Below, in pieces: positions 57,453 through 64,000 of a stretch of DNA of 64,000 nt; position 1 is the first letter of the stretch, and each line of letters begins with the position of its first letter. Position numbers and translations under genes: made by a program. Origin of the DNA: Strongylocentrotus droebachiensis (taxonomy: Eukaryota; Echinodermata; Echinoidea; Camarodonta; Strongylocentrotidae). Location of the stretch: the NCBI GenBank assembly GCA_035222895.1, contig JAVYIG010000311.1:432501-496500 (forward strand). The letters are read 5' to 3'. The notes under the pieces are model-generated. The model saw only the letters and a program-made list of their open reading frames with translations, was not told the origin of the DNA and searched no databases.

Positions 57453-57524
57453 AAAATAAATAAATTCTGCAGACCATCAAAAACTCCAACCTCAATGCCT
57501 CGAATCTTGTTGTTTGAAAGAAAC
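57453..57524 (-). CDS. LGR exon: LRR, type B (copy B3)
   Basis: 72 nt, acceptor CCCGATCAG, donor GTGAGT, phase 2. Translation FLSNNKIRGIEVGVFDGL then QNLFIL/F. Confidence 0.9.
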
Positions 57525-59044
57525 CTGATCGGGATAATGATATCAGATAAAACACAATCGCGAAGACTTTCAAAATTCAATTACTTTCAATAGCCTAATG
57601 AGACACCTGTTTAAACATTACAATGACGTATTACATAATGTGAACATGATTTCTAAATACAATGCAAATGAAATTGGGAAGTCCTTTGTTGATTTCTTGA
57701 ACGTCTTGGCGACCGTGTTATTAGTTACTTGCACTGCAGTTGATCATAATAGACGGAGATAAGCATATCACATTGTCTAAATCCATGAATACTCTATAGG
57801 TCTGTAAAGCCTGTTATGAAAATTATTGAAAGAATTAGTTATAGTCATCCACATTTTCTATGATTTCTGCATAATATTTCTATAAAGCTGTATTGCAATA
57901 AAATGAAAGTAAAACAAATTTCCATTGGGCAATAAATATTAAATTGAAATGGAAATTGAAATTTCTCCTGCAATGTCAAATCCTTTTCTGGAGCATTTCT
58001 TCACTGATTTTCTTCTAAGATTACGTAAAAACACAGATTATAATTCAGAATTTGATTTGGTAAGATGATATCAGTTTACATTTTGGAATCTAATGTTATT
58101 GAGATATTTTTTAATCGGATCATGATAGGATCGCATAGGCATAGCGTGCAATGGCCTTCATATCAGTCTCTCCATTTTCAAATGACATGTGGTTATTTGT
58201 CATGTTTTTGGCCATTTCAGCCAAACGATAAACTGAGGAAGGCTCGGGGCCAATAACAAATGCTGATCAATTTATATTCAAAATTCGCTCTAAGCCAATC
58301 AAATGCCACAATTGAATTTACTTATAAAAATTATTGTTATTTTTTATTGATAACCGAACTACGTGTATAAAATAGGACACAGATTTTCTTGTCTAGATCC
58401 TACGTTGCTGATTTACGCTGCATACAGTTACTACTTTCACTAGTCTCCTGTTTTGTGGGTGATAATATCGTTAAATGGTAAGCCAGATTTATTTATTTGG
58501 TACTTTGGTGTCCCGTACGTTACACAGTATTTTAGAGTCCTCAACATTATTTAGACATCAAATGTGTTTTTCCATTTCATATTTGGTCAGATAAAAGTTC
58601 TAGTATTGCTATTAATTTAATACAATCATTAGTTTATACTAACATCTTATTCTTAGATGTGGTTTGTGACGTAATGGTGGGGGGGGGGGGGGGTGAATTG
58701 CTTATAATATCACAATCCAGAGTCACTTCAACTTAGAATAAAGTCATGATTCTTTAAATATTAACATAATCATAATAGAGCGGGGCAATTTTGAAACCCA
58801 GAACTTGACAAATAAACCTGCAAAATGTATATCAAAGATGGAATAATCTTTGCATATATTAGTGGTTGCTGTTTCGGGTAGGCCTCTGGCAAGTCTTTTT
58901 GTAGTTGTCAAAAGAAACTTTTGTTTCAAGAAGTATGCATTAAATTGATATACAGGTCTCTTGCATGGTCACGTGATCAAAGGAACCATGTAATTTATAG
59001 CATTTGGTTAACATGTAGAGTAGCAAAAAGGAAATTTTACTCAC

Positions 59045-59116
59045 AAAGACCCTAAATTCTGCAGACCATCAAAAACTCCAATCTCAATGCCTCGAATCTT
59101 GTTGTCTGAAAGGCTC
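59045..59116 (-). CDS. LGR exon: LRR, type B (copy B2)
   Basis: 72 nt, acceptor CCGATCAG, donor GTGAGT, phase 2. Translation SLSDNKIRGIEIGVFDGL then QNLGSL/F. Differs from B1 at 60637 only at the first codons. Confidence 0.9.
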
Positions 59117-60636
59117 CTGATCGGATAATGATATCAGATAAAACACAATCATGAAGACTTTCAAAATTCAATCACTTTCATTAGCCTAATGAGACACCTG
59201 TTTAAACATTACAATGACGTATTACATAATGTGAACATGATTTCTAAATACAATGCAAATGAAATTGGGAAGTCCTTTGTTGATTTCTTGAACGTCTTGG
59301 CGACCGTGTTATTAGTTACTTGCACTGCAGTTGATCATAATGGACGGAGATAAGCATATCACATTGTCTAAATCCATGAATACTCTATAGGTCTGTAAAG
59401 CCTGTTATGAAAATTATTGAAAGAATTAGTTATAGTCATCCACATTTTCTATGATTTCTGCATATATTTCTATAAAGCTGTATTGCAATAAAATGAAAGT
59501 AAAACAAATTTCCATTGGGCAATAAATATTAAATTGAAATGGAAATTGAAATTTCTCCTGCAATGTCAAATCCTTTTCTGGAGCATTTCTTCACTGATTT
59601 TCTTCTAAGATTACGTAAAAACACAGATTATAATTCAGAATTTGATTTGGTAAGATGATATCAGTTTACATTTTGGAATCTAATGTTATTGAGATATTTT
59701 TTTAATCGGATCATGATAGGATCGCATAGGCATAGCGTGCAATGGCCTTCATATCAGTCTCTCCATTTTCAAATGACATGTGGTTATTTGTCATGTTTTT
59801 GGCCATTTCAGCCAAACGATAAACTGAGGAAGGCTCGGGGCCAATAACAAATGCTGATCAATTTATATTCAAAATTCGCTCTAAGCCAATCAAATGCCAC
59901 AATTGAATTTACTTATAAAAATTATTGTTATTTTTTATTGATAACCGAACTACGTGTATAAAATAGGACACAGATTTTCTTGTCTAGATCCTACGTTGCT
60001 GATTTACGCTGCATACAGTTACTACTTTCACTAGTCTCCTGTTTTGTGGGTGATAATATCGTTAAATGGTAAGCCAGATTTATTTATTTGGTACTTTGGT
60101 GTCCCGTACGTTACACAGTATTTTAGAGTCCTCAACATTATTTAGACATCAAATGTGTTTTTCCATTTCATATTTGGTCAGATAAAAGTTCTAGTATTGC
60201 TATTAATTTAATACAATCATTAGTTTATACTAACATCTTATTCTTAGATGTGGTTTGTGACGTAATGGTGGGGGGGGGGGGGGGGTGAATTGCTTATAAT
60301 ATCACAATCCAGAGTCACTTCAACTTAGAATAAAGTCATGATTCTTTAAATATTAACATAATCATAATAGAGCGGGGCAATTTTGAAACCCAGAACTTGA
60401 CAAATAAACCTGCAAAATGTATATCAAAGATGGAATAATCTTTGCATATATTAGTGGTTGCTGTTTCGGGTAGGCCTCTGGCAAGTCTTTTTGTAGTTGT
60501 CAAAAGAAACTTTTGTTTCAAGAAGTATGCATTAAATTGATATACAGGTCTCTTGCATGGTCACGTGATCAAAGGAACCATGTAATTTATAGCATTTGGT
60601 TAACATGTAGAGTAGCAAAAAGGAAATTTTACTCAC

Positions 60637-60708
60637 AAAGACCCTAAATTCTGCAGACCATCAAAAACTCCAATCTCAATGCCTCGAATCTTGTTGTCTG
60701 AAAGAAAC
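60637..60708 (-). CDS. LGR exon: LRR, type B (copy B1)
   Basis: 72 nt, acceptor CCGATCAG, donor GTGAGT, phase 2. Translation FLSDNKIRGIEIGVFDGL then QNLGSL/F. Confidence 0.9.
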
Positions 60709-61300
60709 CTGATCGGATAATGATATCAGATAAAACACAATCGCGAAGACTTTCAAAATTCAATTACTTTCAATAGCCTAATGAGACACCTGTTTAAACA
60801 TTACAATGACGTATTACATAATGTGAACATGATTTCTAAATACAATGCAAATGAAATTGGGAAGTCCTTTGTTGATTTCTTGAACGTCTTGGCGACCGTG
60901 TTATTAGTTACTTGCACTGCAGTTGATCATAATGGACGGAGATAAGCATATCACATTGTCTAAATCCATGAATAATCGATAGGTCTGTAAAGCCTGTTAT
61001 GAAAAGAATCGAAAGAATTAGTTACAGTCATCTACATTTTCAATGATGTCTGCATATATTTTTTATAAAGTTGTGTTGCGATAAATGTAAAATGTGAGTT
61101 AAACAAATTTCCTTTGGGCAATAAATATGAAATTGAAACGAAAATTTAAATTTTTTCACTGGCATATCAAATCCTTTTCTGGAGCATTTCTTCAATGATT
61201 TTCTTCCAAGATTACGTAAAAACACAGATTATTATTCAGAATTTGATTTGGTAAGATGATATTAGTTTATATTTTGGAATCTAAATTGTTTTGCACTTAC

Positions 61301-61372
61301 AGACTATGAAGAGACCGGAGTCCAGAAAATACCCCACGCTGTAAATGCTGAATGGAATTCGATGACAAATAT
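61301..61372 (-). CDS. LGR exon: LRR, type A (copy A1)
   Basis: 72 nt, acceptor TTTTTTCCAG, donor GTAAGTGC, phase 2. Translation YLSSNSIQHLQRGVFSGL then RSLHSL. Confidence 0.9.
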
Positions 61373-61489
61373 CTGGAAAAAACACACAAAAATATGCGTT
61401 GTTAAAGCGTAATGCGGATAAAAAAGGAAGAAATGTGAAACATTTGTAACTCGCTTCAGTATCAGGAAAACTTGTATATATTAGCGAAT

Positions 61490-61630
61490 TTTAACTCCGC
61501 GCTAAAACTTTAGCAGCGACCGAGCGATGCCCTAAAAACAAGCGGTGCCCGGGCGGCCGCCGCTCGGTGCCTGGGCGAAATTGGCTCAAAACTCGCCACC
61601 CGGCCGCCGAGCAGGCTACTTTTAGGTGAT
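61490..61630. other. GC-rich patch with GCCGAGC/GCTCGG arms
   Basis: GC-rich degenerate inverted motifs (GCCGCCGCTCGG and CGGCCGCCGAGC). Probably part of an unrecognised repeat. Confidence 0.4.
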
Positions 61631-61678
61631 GTGACCATAGCATATGGTAGTAGCAAGATACGGGACTATACTGCTAAG

Positions 61679-61957
61679 CAGGCGCGTACGCAGGATTTTT
61701 TCAAGGGGGGGGGGGGGGGGTTTAACATTAATAAATCGGGCCGAAAATTTCGCAACGACTCAGCCAGCCGCTGAATAAGCGGGGGGGGGGGGGGGGGGGG
61801 GGGGGTAAGGTCACCTTTTTTTAGGGGAATAATTAAAAAAAAAAAAAACCAAAGGGGGGGGGGGTTTAGGGGGGTTATGGGGGGGTTTACACACAGAAAA
61901 ATACCAAAGGGGGGAGGGGGGTTTAACCCCCACCCCCCCCCCATGGGTACGCGCCTG
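61679..61957. mobile_element. 279-bp hAT-D-like MITE
   Basis: Ends CAGGCGCGTACGCAGG and, in reverse, CAGGCGCGTACCCATGG, with 7 of 8 matching target bases (CTGCTAAG, CTGGTAAG). Interior dominated by G and C homopolymers. Related to the MITE at 51060. Confidence 0.85.
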
Positions 61958-61965
61958 CTGGTAAG

Positions 61966-63565
61966 GCTGACCTGAGATGGCGCAGGAGGAGAATTTTGCT
62001 GTAGTGCATCTAGTACAGTATGGTTTTAAATCTGAAATCTCATGGACTTATCAAACCTGAAAATACACCCACTGTAGATGGACAAAGGAGTTTTCATTGA
62101 GTTTTCTGATGCCCCCCCCCCCAAATAAAAAAAATAACAAAATGGGGAAAAACATGCAGATTAATGTGAATAAAAGTCATATTTCTAGTTTTCTAAGCGC
62201 ATTACATGATAACTATTACTAACCCAGTCATTGGATTTAATTGCTCATCCGCACATAATGGTGCACAATTACACCCCGAGGAGTGTTTCATTCGAAAGAA
62301 GTCCAATGGCATATATATATCAATTAATGACCACCTGTTGTCGTAAAATGAAGCAGATTAAAAAATAAGAAGCGTAAGCATTTTGGCAACAAAGGGAATC
62401 ATTAGGAGGTGTCAGACACAATTGTACCGATCCATCTTGAATTACCTAGATAACAGCTATCAAAATAAATCACATAGGCCTACGTACGTGACAGACATAA
62501 ATTTCCTGCGAAAAATCCCGTGAATTTTCTCGATAATGGAGAATTTTCTTGGTTCATTGTAGGATTTTTCGCGGGATAATTGATGACAGACAGCGACTTA
62601 TCTAGAAAGCTATGATCTAGATAATTGGCCTCTGTCTGACATCACCTAATGTAAATCAAATTTTGGAAATAAAAGCTTCCAATTGTCTTCAATTTTATGA
62701 ATTAAGGAGATATTATATTGACAGAAAACTATTAATTACATCAAGAGCACAATGGTACCGATTTAACAATGTTTATAATATTGGTGGAAGAATTTTTATT
62801 AACTCTTTATATGCAACACAAAAGATCTCCTCGTGCTACATTACATTTATCATGCAATGTGTATACCAAAGATTTCAAGATGATTTAGCTGTTTCCTGTG
62901 CAAGATGCTGGTGTTAAAAAGGTTGTCTGCTAAGCCATTGCTTTGCACAAAGCAATCCTTTGGTCAATTGGTGCCTGTCGTGCAAAATAACAGGAGTGGC
63001 AAATGAGCGATAGTGCAAAAATGAAAGCAACCGAAAAGTTAATCTACCGTTATATCCTTTCTCTGTAAAGCGTTCTTAGTTGTTTAGTTTGGCGTCTAAT
63101 TGCATTTTGAATCAGAGTTAATCCCGCTCGTGTCAGAATACAGGAAACTTAACCCATTCATTATTTTCATCGGCAGATTATCTTTTGAAGAATGTGCTCT
63201 TTGTATCTTTTGCACCCCAACAGAAAAGCCTTGGATAATTGCACATATTGAAAATTAGAATACATGTTTTATTTAACTTCTTATTTCTGGTATTCTAGGC
63301 AAACAAAAAACAGGAGTTACAGATATGGTCAAAGCTTTATTTTTCTCTCATTGATTCAAAATTAACAATTTTACCGAGTTAAAATAGACAAGGTGACCCA
63401 TAAAGCACAGCTTGTAAATTGTGTAACCTTAAGACTACAAAACATCAATCAAGAAGAAACGTATGTACAATGTCTACACATAACACACCACCCAACACAT
63501 ACACATGCATGTTAGATAACCTTTAAGTTGAAATAAATTGAAGAATTGAAAGACAATTTTTTTAA
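61966..63565. other. LGR intron
   Basis: AT-rich. A loose inverted pair (GCGAAAAATCCCG near 62498 and GGATTTTTCGCGGG near 62563) is present. An 84-codon plus-strand frame at 62663-62917 shows no motif. No gene seen. Confidence 0.5.
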
Positions 63566-63572
63566 AGTTTAA

Positions 63573-63730
63573 CGCCCCTCCAAAGTGTTGGGAGCCCAAA
63601 ATTCACCAACAATTGTTTTGAAAGTCCTTGCAAAATGTGTCTTATATGAGATCCACTTTCATATAACGATACAATTTAAGTGAAATTTCGCCATAAAATC
63701 TTTGGGCATCCCAACACTATAGAGGGGCTT
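63573..63730. mobile_element. 158-bp TTAA-flanked MITE
   Basis: Imperfect inverted ends of about 35 bp (CGCCCCTCCAAAGTGTTGGG on the left; reverse complement AAGCCCCTCTATAGTGTTGGG-like on the right) with TTAA directly outside both ends, as piggyBac-type MITEs have. Confidence 0.7.
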
Positions 63731-63838
63731 TTAAGTTTTTGGAAAAAAGTATCTAAGACAGAGTACGTTTAATCTTGAGAGTGGGGTACTTGTTTTTAAT
63801 TAGGCACTCATTTGCGGAAAATAAGATCAAGTACTTAC

Positions 63839-63910
63839 AGTGTACGAAGGCTTGTAAATAAGGTGAACGCATGATCTTCAATGTGTTGTAATTCATTACC
63901 TAAAAAAACT
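63839..63910 (-). CDS. LGR exon: LRR, most upstream one in the window
   Basis: 72 nt, acceptor TTCTCTACAG, donor GTAAGT, phase 2. Translation VFLGNELQHIEDHAFTLF then TSLRTL, a good LRR of its own type. The phase-2 start shows that more upstream exons lie beyond the right edge. Confidence 0.88.
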
Positions 63911-64000
63911 CTGTAGAGAAATACGAAAAGAAACATAATTATAAGCCTGAATTTTACTTTCTTTGTCAGTACCATAAACACAATGGTCCCTTTTCAACTA

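Larger units (their letters stand above)
57525..60840. repeat. Nearly identical 1.59-kb tandem duplication carrying B exons
   Basis: Sequence from about 57.66 to 59.16 kb reappears at about 59.25-60.75 kb (offset 1591-1592) with very few differences, and the start of a third unit runs from 60.84 to about 61.0 kb. Each unit holds one type-B LRR exon, a poly-G run and intron. Confidence 0.92.

Overview
This is a eukaryotic (animal) genomic window. Genes are split into small exons with GT..AG introns, and most of the DNA is introns and transposable elements. I infer a sea urchin or close echinoderm. One exon encodes the N-terminus of the katanin p60 catalytic subunit in a form that, from memory, closely resembles the sea-urchin protein. 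TTAGGG-type repeats and the retroelement mix also fit. The species cannot be settled from sequence alone.

Left part (1-20.9 kb). A multi-exon plus-strand gene relic can be followed from about 1.5 to 14.8 kb. It encodes a C2H2 zinc finger, a tyrosine-recombinase-like core and an acidic/basic tail. Splice sites and phases are coherent, but frameshifts and stops mark it as a pseudogene of Crypton-like type. Its largest intron holds a nearly full-length antisense CR1/Jockey-like LINE (6.46-12.7 kb) with an intact 950-codon ORF2. The broken ORF1 of that LINE hosts a 1.6-kb foldback transposon. LINE scraps lie at 12.7-13.1 and 15.0-15.8 kb. The first coding exon of katanin p60 lies on the minus strand at 19.0-19.2 kb.

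Middle part (21-35.9 kb). This is mostly non-coding: a hAT-type element with an internal GCGCGAAGCGCGG-bearing satellite and a nested LINE fragment (21.0-24.4 kb), a second hAT family whose interior is a GTGCCCCTTTT-like minisatellite (26.1-27.8 kb), simple repeats, two interstitial telomere-like tracts and a 56-bp tandem repeat.

Right part (35.9-64 kb). A leucine-rich-repeat G-protein-coupled receptor (LGR, relaxin-receptor-like) gene occupies the whole minus strand. One 3' exon encodes the cysteine-rich hinge, seven transmembrane helices and tail. Upstream lie at least 13 single-LRR exons, 12 of them exactly 72 nt with phase-2 boundaries and one 73 nt and frame-broken. They fall into recurring A, B and C sequence types with duplicated introns, so the ectodomain has grown by exon and block duplication, one step of it nearly identical (1.59-kb unit). 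The gene continues beyond the right edge. A 965-bp CACTG-ended transposon sits inside the last coding exon and replaces the cytoplasmic tail, or could be spliced out as a new intron. The LGR introns are packed with mobile DNA: a Ty3/gypsy element with 123-bp LTRs inserted into the catalytic motif of a DIRS-type reverse transcriptase and itself carrying two hAT-type insertions, a hAT element with GC-rich tandem repeats, tRNA-derived SINEs and several MITEs.

The LGR gene and the katanin exon are the only features likely to be functional host genes. The rest is selfish DNA and relics. All homology statements come from reading motifs; no database search was run.
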